Numbered from the stretch's first letter, positions 1 to 8,005 are shown. The stretch: 11,083 nucleotides of DNA from Syntrophorhabdus sp. PtaB.Bin184 (GCA_002067555.1 MVQQ01000167.1:1-11083), one strand, 5' to 3'. Notes: generated by a model not told the origin, from the sequence alone. Numbers and translations: made by a program.

Positions 1-1539
<1,539 letters not shown>

Positions 1540-1772
1540 TCTTCTTCTCCTTGTCCTTCAGATTTACCGATGCGGCGCTCACAGCCGCACTCTCTCATCA
1601 GTTACCAATCCCACGGTATCAGGTTAGAATAAATACTGAGCATTTGGTATCGGGATGGGGATGAATTAGATGTGGGTGAAACGCCTACAAAGCATAGTCG
1701 CCGGACTGACGTCCCGGCATGGATGGGATGGGCGGCGGCGCGGGCGGCGGCCGCGATAAATACTCTCCCGTG
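1540..1772. other. Intergenic region upstream of acs
   Basis: This 233-base stretch separates two minus-strand genes, so it should hold the end of the hydrolase transcript and the acs promoter. I could not pick a convincing -35/-10 pair. It holds a GGTATC direct repeat (1615-1620 and 1646-1651, 31 bp apart), a bulged GC hairpin (1700-1718, arms GCCGG and CCGGC with extra AC/GT pairs) and a very GC-rich block (about 1731-1755). The hairpin has only a short T stretch after it on the minus strand, so it is a weak terminator candidate for the hydrolase gene. No ORF here looks real. Confidence 0.4.
1571..1589 (-). other. Small hairpin in the acs leader
   Basis: A perfect 6-bp inverted repeat, TGCGGC and GCCGCA, with a 7-base loop lies about 32 bases upstream of the acs start codon and so in its probable 5' leader. 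It could form in the RNA, but no conserved riboswitch features are recognised and no run of T follows. It may be chance in GC-rich DNA. Confidence 0.25.
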
Positions 1773-2579
1773 CTATCCTGCCACAAAATCCATTATCTCC
1801 CTGAACATCGCATCGCTCGTGAACATGGGCCAATCATTGTGCCCGGCGCCCTTTATCGTCCACATGTGCTTTCTCCCGGGGATTGAAGCGTAGAGGGCTT
1901 CTGCGTGCCCCACGGGGATGATGTCATCGCGCTCGGCCCCGATGATCGCCGTCCTGCCGGAAAAACTCGCCAGGTTCGCCACGCTGTCGTAACGGTCCTT
2001 CAGGACAAGCCGGGCAATGAAAGCGGGGGCGTGCGAGGCCGCAACGGACAAGAGGCTGTCCCAGGGCGTGAAAAGAACGATGCCTTCCACGGGCACCGGC
2101 GACCTGCCGGCTACCTTGGCCACAACACCGCAGCCGAGTGATTCTCCCAGCAGGTAGATGGGCCCGCCGTATTTCGCGAAAACAGCCTCGACGGTGAGGC
2201 GGGCATCCTTTACAAACTGCTCCTCTCCGCGGCTCCCCGGTCGCCCTCCATACCCCGGATACTCGGCAAGGATGACGCGATAGTTCATAGCAACGAGCAT
2301 CTTCGCGTAGAATCCGCGGTCGGAAGCCTTGCCCGCATTGCCGTGGAAGACAATGACCGTGCCTGCCGGGGCTTCCGTCTCCGGCTCACCGACAAGTCCC
2401 CGGTAATCATCCCCCGACACCATCCAGAACGCAAGTTTCTTCGCCGCCAGAGACCCGGCGGAGGGCCGGACATGATCCGGAAAGTACAGAAAATGGTCCT
2501 GCAGCACATCACACCCCGCAAAAACCATCGCCACGAACAGCGTCACTGCAAGTGCCGCCGTCTTCCTTGCTCCCTTCAT
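1773..2579 (-). CDS. Alpha/beta-hydrolase lipoprotein, YfhR/BEM46 type
   Basis: A 268-residue serine hydrolase of unknown substrate. The start is taken as ATG 2579, which gives a classic lipoprotein signal: basic N-terminus, hydrophobic stretch, then FAGC with Cys23 as lipidated residue. Asp24 at +2 suggests retention in the inner membrane by the E. coli Lol rule, which may not hold in this organism. The fold markers are in order: oxyanion-loop HGNAG at 79-83, nucleophile elbow GESLG with Ser147, a candidate acid at Asp218 or Asp219, and His247 in GAGHND. The LYFPD stretch after the signal and the HGNAG motif resemble the YfhR/BEM46 (COG1073-like) branch. An in-frame GTG at 2594 is an alternative start, but a TATAAT box would place the RNA start almost on it. 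The gene is divergent from the next unit and stands alone. Confidence 0.85.
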   Translation of the reverse strand: MKGARKTAALAVTLFVAMVFAGCDVLQDHFLYFPDHVRPSAGSLAAKKLAFWMVSGDDYRGLVGEPETEAPAGTVIVFHGNAGKASDRGFYAKMLVAMNYRVILAEYPGYGGRPGSRGEEQFVKDARLTVEAVFAKYGGPIYLLGESLGCGVVAKVAGRSPVPVEGIVLFTPWDSLLSVAASHAPAFIARLVLKDRYDSVANLASFSGRTAIIGAERDDIIPVGHAEALYASIPGRKHMWTIKGAGHNDWPMFTSDAMFREIMDFVAG

Positions 2580-2608
2580 TCCTGTCCGCACCACCCTGCC
2601 TTGCAGAT

Positions 2609-2614
2609 ATTATA
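2609..2614 (-). promoter_or_regulatory. Candidate -10 box for the hydrolase gene
   Basis: A perfect TATAAT on the minus strand lies about 30 bases upstream of ATG 2579. The -35 position 17 bases away reads TTCCCC, which is poor, so this would be a weak or activator-dependent promoter. Predicted transcription would start near 2602 and give a leader of roughly 23 bases, favouring ATG 2579 over GTG 2594. Confidence 0.35.
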
Positions 2615-2684
2615 AAGGAAGACAACCCGCAGGGGAATACCCCGGGCCAAACCTGTCATCCCCGGCCGTTACGTGTCTTTTTTC

Positions 2685-2713
2685 TTGCATGCCGGTGGAA
2701 ATGCGGAGAGAAT
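2685..2713 (+). promoter_or_regulatory. Candidate sigma70 promoter for the 2794-5386 operon
   Basis: TTGCAT (2685-2690), a 17-base spacer and GAGAAT (2708-2713) match the sigma70 consensus at four of six positions each. The leader to the first start codon would be about 75 bases and contains a CACGTG palindrome at 2746-2751. The match is modest, and the real promoter could differ. Confidence 0.3.
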
Positions 2714-2793
2714 AAGGAGTTCACGACAACCGGACGAGCGCCTGACACGTGCCTTAAGCGTATCGGCGGCACACCAATGAAGGAGGAGTCTCC

Positions 2794-3585
2794 ATGAAGA
2801 CCGTATCCGGGACGATTCTTGCCGTCCAAACTCTGGGATGGCTGTTGAGCTTCGCCTTCGCAGTCCTTGCGGCCGACGGCAACGCGAAAAAGGGGGTGCT
2901 CGAGGAGCTCCGCCGGGAAATTGCCCCTGCTCTCAAGCAGACGGGACGGTCTGCGCAGGTCTTCCGTCTCGATCCTTCAAGAGCCGCCCTTGTCATCATC
3001 GACATGCAAAACTTCTCCTGCGCGCCCTCCGGGGAAGCACCAATGCCCGGCATCGCCTCCGCCATAGCGCACACCAATGACCTTGCGGACCGCTGCCGGT
3101 CACTGGGGGTTCCCGTGATATGGGTCCGGCAGAACATCACCTGCGGGCCCAAAGGCGACACCGGAGGCCTCTATGGGGCATTCCACAACAAAGATCACGT
3201 GAACGCCATATGCAACAAGGGAAAAGGGACGGAGATATTTCGGGACATGCACGTCAATCCCGTCAAAGACCACATCGTGTTCAAGAACCGTTACAGCGCA
3301 TTTCTGTCCAACCCGCCGGAACTCAGACAGAAACTGGAGAGTCTGCACAGGACCCAGCTCATCATGACAGGCGTCGCGGCAAATGTCTGCGTCGAGTCCA
3401 CCGCGAGGGACGCCATGCAGCTTGACTACGAAGTGACGGTCGTCGCCGACGCCACGGCCTCGCCCGACACAACCCTCCTCAAAAACACCCTGAAGAATAT
3501 CACACTCTTCTTCGGGGACGTCCGCTCGACGGATGAGGTCGTGGAGGAGTTCAAGAGGAACGGGGGTGGCGGAGATGGCCGATAA
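2794..3585 (+). CDS. Isochorismatase-superfamily cysteine hydrolase with predicted signal peptide
   Basis: A 263-residue hydrolase of the superfamily that includes ureidoacrylate amidohydrolase (RutB), maleamate amidohydrolase, nicotinamidase and N-carbamoylsarcosine amidase. The catalytic triad is visible: Asp70 in IIDMQNFS, Lys164 in FKNRYSAF, and Cys199 in GVAANVCVEST. Val194-Ala195 sit where the family has its cis-peptide. The region around Cys199 and the tail NITLFFGDV resemble RutB more than nicotinamidase, but this does not fix the substrate. Residues 1-27 look like a Sec signal peptide (Lys2, hydrophobic core 8-25, cleavage near LAA-D), followed by a linker of about 30 residues. That is unusual, since most relatives are cytosolic. 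The start is supported by a strong AAGGAGGAG ribosome-binding site. It is first in a three-gene unit; its stop overlaps the next start. Confidence 0.88.
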   Translation: MKTVSGTILAVQTLGWLLSFAFAVLAADGNAKKGVLEELRREIAPALKQTGRSAQVFRLDPSRAALVIIDMQNFSCAPSGEAPMPGIASAIAHTNDLADRCRSLGVPVIWVRQNITCGPKGDTGGLYGAFHNKDHVNAICNKGKGTEIFRDMHVNPVKDHIVFKNRYSAFLSNPPELRQKLESLHRTQLIMTGVAANVCVESTARDAMQLDYEVTVVADATASPDTTLLKNTLKNITLFFGDVRSTDEVVEEFKRNGGGGDGR

Positions 3586-4963
3586 GCGAAAAGAAACGCT
3601 GGAAGAGATCCTCTCCCGGCAGGTACGGGAAATGGCGGGAGAAAAGATCGATCCCGGGACCCTCCACCTCCTGAAGCGCAACATCCTCGATGCCTATGCC
3701 GGGATATGCGCCTCGCTCAGGGATACCGAGATGATAGGGACCTTCGACCGCATGACGTCGCTCGCACCCGACCGTGAGGGGATCACCGTCTGGGGGATCG
3801 GCCGCAAGGCGCACCCTTCGGAGGCCCTGTTCATGAACACGATCCTCGGCCGCCGCAGCGACCTGGTGAATACCTACATGTCCCCCACTCGAATGGGCGG
3901 CTGTCATCCGTCGGACAACGTTTCCCTCATCCTGTCACTGACCGACTGGCTTGGCGGGACAGGCACCGACGTCCTGTCCCGCACATGGCTCGCATACCGG
4001 CTTTCCTGCATATTCGCGAATCGATATGACCCTGAACGGGGTGATTACGACCACGATGCTCAGGCGCTCTTTTTCACCCCCCTCGTCATCGGGTCGATGA
4101 TGGGTCTTTCCATTCATCAACTGACTGAGTCCCAGAGAATAGCCGGCATGCTGGGGCTCACCATCAACCAGGCGGCCGTAGGAGACGTTACGGACTGGAA
4201 ACACTGCACCTTCGCGTCCTGCGCTATGCGCGGCCTCACATCCGTCTTCATGGCCCGCGCGGGTTTCACCGGTCCCGGCGGGATATACGAGGGCGAAGCA
4301 GGTATTGACCGCTTCATCCCCCACAGTCCTTCCCTTATGGACCCTCCGCCCGATCTCGCATCCATTGCCTTTAAAAGGTGGCCCGCGCTCGTTTTCTGCC
4401 AGACGCCGATAGATGCCGCCGTGGACATCTCGGGCAGGATCGGCGATCATCACAAGATCGAAAAGGTCGAGGTGCACACCTACGACAAGGCCATAAGGGA
4501 AGCGGCCATCCCGTCTTCCTGGCGTCCTGCAAGCCGGGCGGCACGGACCCATTCCCTCCCCTACTGTGTCGCCGCGGCCCTTGTCAGGGGCACCATCGAA
4601 TACGAGTTCTTCAATGATGATTTCACGGAAAAAGAGAAGGCCGTCGCCGACATTCTCCCGATGATACAGGTGGTCGAAGACGGGGAAATGAGCCGGACGT
4701 TTCCCGAAGGCGCGCCATGCAGGATCGTCGTCACGCTGAAGGATGGATCGGCCCTCGAGTGTTACCGCAGTTATCCTCGCGGCGACTCCGGCAACCCCCT
4801 TGAGGATGGGGAGATCGAAGAGAAGGTGCTCAAATATCTCACGGACCTTACGGGCACAGAAAAGGCGAAAACGATTATCAGCCGCATCTGGGGCATGGAG
4901 AAGGAAACGTCCCTGGACTTTATGGTCGACCCGTTGAAGCAAAGGATCACAAGCAACGACTGA
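3575..4963 (+). CDS. MmgE/PrpD family protein (2-methylcitrate dehydratase-like)
   Basis: A 462-residue member of the family that contains 2-methylcitrate dehydratase, cis-aconitate decarboxylase and iminodisuccinate epimerase, which act on small di- and tricarboxylates. Family marks from ATG 3575: CHPSDN at 110-115 (PrpD-type), Lys209 in DWKHCT, Lys267 in FKRWPALVFCQTPIDAA (compare the PrpD HSQT region), THSLPY with His326, and the C-terminal GNPLEDGEIEEK. Lys209, Lys267 and His111 fall near the positions of active-site residues in human cis-aconitate decarboxylase, by memory of the alignment. The acidic loop before HPSDN is altered: DLVNTY stands where PrpD has a D-F-N-D-T type motif. ATG 3575 overlaps the upstream stop by 11 bases, suggesting translational coupling. 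GTG 3566, with AGAGGA six bases before it, is a fair alternative; ATG 3533 has no ribosome-binding site. The true reaction is unknown. Confidence 0.88.
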   Translation: MADKRKETLEEILSRQVREMAGEKIDPGTLHLLKRNILDAYAGICASLRDTEMIGTFDRMTSLAPDREGITVWGIGRKAHPSEALFMNTILGRRSDLVNTYMSPTRMGGCHPSDNVSLILSLTDWLGGTGTDVLSRTWLAYRLSCIFANRYDPERGDYDHDAQALFFTPLVIGSMMGLSIHQLTESQRIAGMLGLTINQAAVGDVTDWKHCTFASCAMRGLTSVFMARAGFTGPGGIYEGEAGIDRFIPHSPSLMDPPPDLASIAFKRWPALVFCQTPIDAAVDISGRIGDHHKIEKVEVHTYDKAIREAAIPSSWRPASRAARTHSLPYCVAAALVRGTIEYEFFNDDFTEKEKAVADILPMIQVVEDGEMSRTFPEGAPCRIVVTLKDGSALECYRSYPRGDSGNPLEDGEIEEKVLKYLTDLTGTEKAKTIISRIWGMEKETSLDFMVDPLKQRITSND

Positions 4964-4987
4964 GAGAACCACGAGGAGGGAAAGAAA

Positions 4988-5386
4988 ATGCAGGAACCCG
5001 CGATAGCCTCAACCCGGGACATCGAAGATTTTTTCAGGGCCTTCAACAACCACGACTGGGAGTCGGTAACGCGGTACATGACCGAGGATTGCGTGTGGGA
5101 CGCCTCCGAAAAACGTCTTACCGGCAGAAAGAGCATAGTTGAGTACTGGACCAACTACCATGCCTCGTTCCGGGAGACGCTGGGCAAGCCGGAAAAGATA
5201 GTGTTCGGCGACCATGAGATTTATCTCCAGGTAAGGATCCGTCTCGATTTCCTCGAAGACGGCTCCTTCTTCGGAACGGCGTACAAAAAGGGGGACGTGC
5301 TGGAGTTCGGATGCGCCGATTTCTACGAACTGGACGATGAGGGAAGGATACGGTCCGGGTGTGTATATGTGAAGTTCTTCAATTGA
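4988..5386 (+). CDS. SnoaL/NTF2-like small protein
   Basis: A 132-residue cytosolic protein with the typical opening of the SnoaL-like branch of the NTF2 fold: a helix with FFRAFNNHDWESV, then a YMTEDCVWD strand, a TGRKSIVEYW turn and helix, and repeated beta strands ending CADFYELDDEGRI and VYVKFFN. Length is typical. Members are cyclases, isomerases, decarboxylases, dehydratases or binding proteins, and the fold alone does not decide. A strong AGGAGGG ribosome-binding site lies about eight bases before the ATG. It follows the MmgE/PrpD gene by 24 bases and is probably cotranscribed, which suggests it handles the same compound or an intermediate. No catalytic residue can be assigned with confidence. 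Confidence 0.8.
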   Translation: MQEPAIASTRDIEDFFRAFNNHDWESVTRYMTEDCVWDASEKRLTGRKSIVEYWTNYHASFRETLGKPEKIVFGDHEIYLQVRIRLDFLEDGSFFGTAYKKGDVLEFGCADFYELDDEGRIRSGCVYVKFFN

Positions 5387-5529
5387 ACCAAACCTCGCCT
5401 CCCTGAGACGGTCAAGATCCCCGACGCACGCCATCCGGTCCGCGGCGCCACGATTGACGGCCTTGTATTGATCCCGCCGATCGTAGTACTATATACGCCT
5501 GTTTCTACATTATCCGGGAGGAAATGACA
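5387..5529. other. Intergenic region between the trio and the secreted-protein gene
   Basis: 143 bases. The first half (5387-5460) is GC-rich and shows no clear intrinsic terminator: there is no strong hairpin followed by T residues. The second half holds the promoter-like sequence listed separately and a GGGAGG ribosome-binding site at 5516-5521. Confidence 0.5.
5468..5495 (+). promoter_or_regulatory. Candidate sigma70 promoter for the secreted-protein gene
   Basis: TTGATC (5468-5473), a 16-base spacer and TATATA (5490-5495) give a fair match, and the local AT-richness stands out from the flanks. The 8-bp palindrome TAGTACTA (5484-5491) overlaps the -10 region and could be a regulator site or chance. 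The register of the -35 is uncertain, since TTGTAT at 5463 is also possible. Confidence 0.4.
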
Positions 5530-6081
5530 ATGAGTGCCGCCGTGAGATCCATCCTTGTCCTTCAACTAATCGTCCTGTCCCTGGTGCTTTGCCTTCCCGC
5601 CTTCGCCGATACACCGGCCCCTCCCCGCGATTACGCAAAGGAAACGGAGAACGGGCAATACGTCTTCGTGATGCTCGCCCCACCGGAAAAATGGGTGAGC
5701 AAGAACCCGGAGCTCAGAAAAACATACAGGGTATCGGGGCTCTACAGGAACGATGGCTCGACCACCCCTCTGTGGACCGTCTCCTGGTACTCCTTCTCCG
5801 TCTATCCCAGCTCGGACGGCAGGCACATCGTCCGCATGGGACCATGGGCATCATCGGTCGATCAACTGGCGCTTGCCTTCTACGAGAACGGAAAGGAACT
5901 GAAAAGCTATCTTATCAGGGACCTCGTCAAGAACCAGTTGAAGCTGAAGCACACGGTGAGCCATTTCTTCTGGCAAAAAGAATTGAAATACAACGACGAA
6001 GAGGGCACGATCCTCATCAACACCCACGACGACCAGACCTACCTCTTCTCCGTGAAGACGGGGGAAAAAGTCAAAGAATAG
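5530..6081 (+). CDS. Predicted secreted protein of unknown function
   Basis: A 183-residue protein that I cannot assign to a named family. Residues 1-26 form a Sec signal peptide: Arg6, a hydrophobic core 8-22 and the cleavage motif AFA before Asp27. Cys21 lies in the core but lacks a lipobox, so it is not a predicted lipoprotein. The mature part has Trp-rich and Tyr-rich beta strands (PLWTVSWYSFSVYPS, then RHIVRMGPWASS), a stretch LALAFYENGKELKSY, and a C-terminal ILINTHDDQTYLFSVKTGE resembling one blade of a PQQ/WD-type beta-propeller. It is too short for a full propeller. ATG 5530 is chosen because GGAGG is eight bases away; ATG 5524 is only two bases away. The final codons and stop lie inside a repeat. 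It is monocistronic by layout and convergent with fhs. Confidence 0.7.
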   Translation: MSAAVRSILVLQLIVLSLVLCLPAFADTPAPPRDYAKETENGQYVFVMLAPPEKWVSKNPELRKTYRVSGLYRNDGSTTPLWTVSWYSFSVYPSSDGRHIVRMGPWASSVDQLALAFYENGKELKSYLIRDLVKNQLKLKHTVSHFFWQKELKYNDEEGTILINTHDDQTYLFSVKTGEKVKE

Positions 6082-6139
6082 TCGCAGGTCGCAGGTTTCA
6101 GGCAAATAAACTGGAAAGAATAGTCCCAGGTTTTAGGCA
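6073..6139 (+). repeat. Imperfect direct repeat covering the 3' end of the secreted-protein gene
   Basis: Copy one is 6073-6104 and copy two is 6115-6139. Both start with AAAGAATAGTC and end with CAGGTTTYAGGCA (Y is C or T). Copy one carries an extra heptamer GCAGGTC, itself a tandem duplication. Without that heptamer the copies match at 23 of 25 positions by eye. The first copy contains the last two codons and stop of the secreted-protein gene, and the second copy is offset by 42 bases, so the same two codons and stop recur in frame. Confidence 0.7.
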
Positions 6140-6176
6140 TCCATTTTCGCTCTTTAGGCCTTCAACTTGAAACCTG
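6092..6176. repeat. Inverted repeat in the convergent gap before fhs
   Basis: CAGGTTTCA (6092-6100) is matched by its exact reverse complement TGAAACCTG (6168-6176). The enclosed sequence holds the second direct-repeat copy. The octamer TTTTCGCT also occurs twice (6144-6151 and 6185-6192). Together these fill the gap between two convergent genes and could help end transcription on both strands, but neither strand shows a GC-rich stem followed by a clear T tract. Confidence 0.55.
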
Positions 6177-6190
6177 AAACGGGCTTTTCG

Positions 6191-7951
6191 CTAGAAAAGA
6201 CCCTTTACTTTTCCCGTTTCCACGTCGACGTCAATCCTGCGGAAGGCAGGGTCCGAGCTGGTGCCGGGCATGAGGCTTATGGCTCCGGTGACGGGGCAGA
6301 GGAACCGTGCCCCGGTGAAGACGAGGACGTCCCGCACGGGAAGCCTCCAGCCTTTCGGGACACCCTTGAGCTCCGGTTTGTGGGAAAGGCTCAGGTGGCT
6401 CTTGACCATCATGGTGAAGTAATCGCTCTTGCCAGGATCGGCCTCCAGGCGCCGTGCCTTCTCCTCCGCCTCGGGGATCCACAGAACGCTGTCGGCGCCG
6501 TAAATATTCTTCGCAATCACGTCCACTCTCTGCATGAGAGGCATTTCCAGGGGATAGAGGTACCCGAAGTCGACCTTTTCATTGCAGGCGTCGATGACGG
6601 CATCGGCAAGCTCCAGCGCCCCTTCTCCACCTTTCAGCCATTGTTCTGATACGGCTACGCGCGCGCCCTCGGCTTCCGCCAATCTCCGCACCAGGCCGAT
6701 CTCGTCGTCCGTATCCGTCGTGAACTTGTTGATGCACACGACGGGCTTGATCCCGGACATCTTGACTATGCGCACGTGGTGAAGGAGATTCGGGATGCCC
6801 TTTTCCAGGAGCCCCAGATCCTCCCGGGTATACTCCCGCGGCAGCGGGATACCGGGGGCGACACGAGGCCCTCCGCCGTGCATCTTGAGGGCCCGTATGG
6901 TCGCCGTGATCACCGAAACATTGGGCTTAAGACCGCTCAGCCTGCACTTCACGTTCCAGAACTTCTCGAAACCGATATCCGCTCCGAAACCGCTCTCGGT
7001 GACGTGATAATCGAAGAGCTTGAGGCCCAGGAGGTCGGCGATGATCGACGACTGCCCGATGGCTATGTTCGCGAAGGGGCCGGCATGCACCATGATGGGC
7101 TGGCCCTCCACGGTCTGCATGAGCGTGGGGTTGATGGTATCCTTCATGATTGCGCACATCGCACCGGCGACCTCGAGGTCCTCGGTGGTGACGGGATCGC
7201 CGTTCTTCCGGTAGGCGACGGTGATCTCACCGATGCGTTTGCGCAGGTCCTTGAGGTCCCGCACTATAGAGAGGATGGCCATCAGCTCGGAACTGACCCC
7301 GATATCGAAATGGGACTGCATCGTGAAACCGTCCATCCTGCCACCCATACCGACGACGATGTTCCGGAGCGCCTGCGCGCAGAAGTCTATGACCCAGCCC
7401 ATCTGTATATTGGTGGGATCCACGTCGAGACGCGTAAGACCCCTCTTCGCAAGTTCGTTGTCACCGTAGTTGCGCTCGTGCTGCATCCGGGCGGTGAGGG
7501 CAACCATGGCGATGTTGTGAGCGTTCATGATGCGGTCTATGTCACCGGTCAGACCCAGGGAGAACTCTGTCAGCGGCACGACCTGCGCATTCCCTCCTCC
7601 TCCCGCACTCCCCTTGACGTTCATCGTCGGGCCCGTCGAGGGCTGGCGAATCGCACCTCCCGCGTTCCTGCCTCTCTTGCCCAGTCCCTCGAGGAGGCCT
7701 ATCGTTGTTGTCGTCTTGCCTTCACCGAGCGGTGTGGGGGTAATGGCCGTGACATCTATGTATTTCCCGTTCGCCCTTTCACTAAGACGCTGCATGATCG
7801 CGGCATAGTTGAGGCGCCCCACCTTCCCGTAAGGCAAGATCTCCTCGTCGCCGAGACCCATCTCGTCGCGCATCTGCCAGATGGTCTTCATCTTCGCCTC
7901 GGCGGCCTCGGATATCTGCCAGTCCGCCAATTTTGTCGCGTCATAGGGCAT
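6191..7951 (-). CDS. fhs: Formate-tetrahydrofolate ligase
   Basis: Joins formate to tetrahydrofolate using ATP, giving 10-formyl-THF for purine synthesis, the C1 pool or the methyl branch of the Wood-Ljungdahl pathway. It is cytosolic. The 586-residue frame is complete and slightly longer than the usual 556 or so. The nucleotide loop TPTPLGEGKTTT begins at residue 71 with Lys79. The second signature is IRQPSTGP at 101-108, then VKGSAGGGG at 112-120, where better-known enzymes read LREPSLGP and IKGGAAGGG; Arg102 is kept and the following Glu is Gln. Later conserved stretches include ALRNIVVGMGG, FDIGVSSE, THE-family HVTESGFGADIG and GGGPRVAPG. ATG 7951 has AAGGAG seven bases upstream. It is alone behind its own promoter. 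No other C1 gene is visible nearby, so its pathway role cannot be fixed here. Confidence 0.96.
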   Translation of the reverse strand: MPYDATKLADWQISEAAEAKMKTIWQMRDEMGLGDEEILPYGKVGRLNYAAIMQRLSERANGKYIDVTAITPTPLGEGKTTTTIGLLEGLGKRGRNAGGAIRQPSTGPTMNVKGSAGGGGNAQVVPLTEFSLGLTGDIDRIMNAHNIAMVALTARMQHERNYGDNELAKRGLTRLDVDPTNIQMGWVIDFCAQALRNIVVGMGGRMDGFTMQSHFDIGVSSELMAILSIVRDLKDLRKRIGEITVAYRKNGDPVTTEDLEVAGAMCAIMKDTINPTLMQTVEGQPIMVHAGPFANIAIGQSSIIADLLGLKLFDYHVTESGFGADIGFEKFWNVKCRLSGLKPNVSVITATIRALKMHGGGPRVAPGIPLPREYTREDLGLLEKGIPNLLHHVRIVKMSGIKPVVCINKFTTDTDDEIGLVRRLAEAEGARVAVSEQWLKGGEGALELADAVIDACNEKVDFGYLYPLEMPLMQRVDVIAKNIYGADSVLWIPEAEEKARRLEADPGKSDYFTMMVKSHLSLSHKPELKGVPKGWRLPVRDVLVFTGARFLCPVTGAISLMPGTSSDPAFRRIDVDVETGKVKGLF

Positions 7952-8005
7952 TTGTGGGCTCCTTTTCCTTGAAAGAGACTCGGGTTTTACCTGAAGACAT
8001 TGATA

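Noticed and set aside
1672..1893. Small plus-strand frame starting in the gap upstream of acs
   Set aside because: More than half overlaps the hydrolase gene in antisense, and the rest is low-complexity GC-rich sequence translating to Ala-rich text.
2746..2751. CACGTG palindrome in the leader of the trio
   Set aside because: A 6-bp palindrome is expected by chance and has no extended symmetry.
3533..3574. Upstream ATG start for the MmgE/PrpD gene
   Set aside because: It would overlap the hydrolase gene by 53 bases and has no ribosome-binding site. ATG 3575, or GTG 3566, fits better.
3935..4972. 345-codon open frame on the minus strand
   Set aside because: It is antisense to the MmgE/PrpD gene and is a shadow of its codon bias.
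5548..5592. Cys21 of the secreted protein as a lipoprotein site
   Set aside because: The residues before it (L-V-L) do not fit a lipobox, whereas AFA before Asp27 is a good signal peptidase I site.
6184..6199. CTTTTC/GAAAAG hairpin over the fhs stop as an intrinsic terminator
   Set aside because: The stem is AT-rich, only 6 bp, and no T tract follows on the minus strand. It is mentioned only as part of the repeat cluster.
6776..7972. 398-codon open frame on the plus strand
   Set aside because: It is antisense to fhs, an unmistakable gene, and has no ribosome-binding site or known motif.
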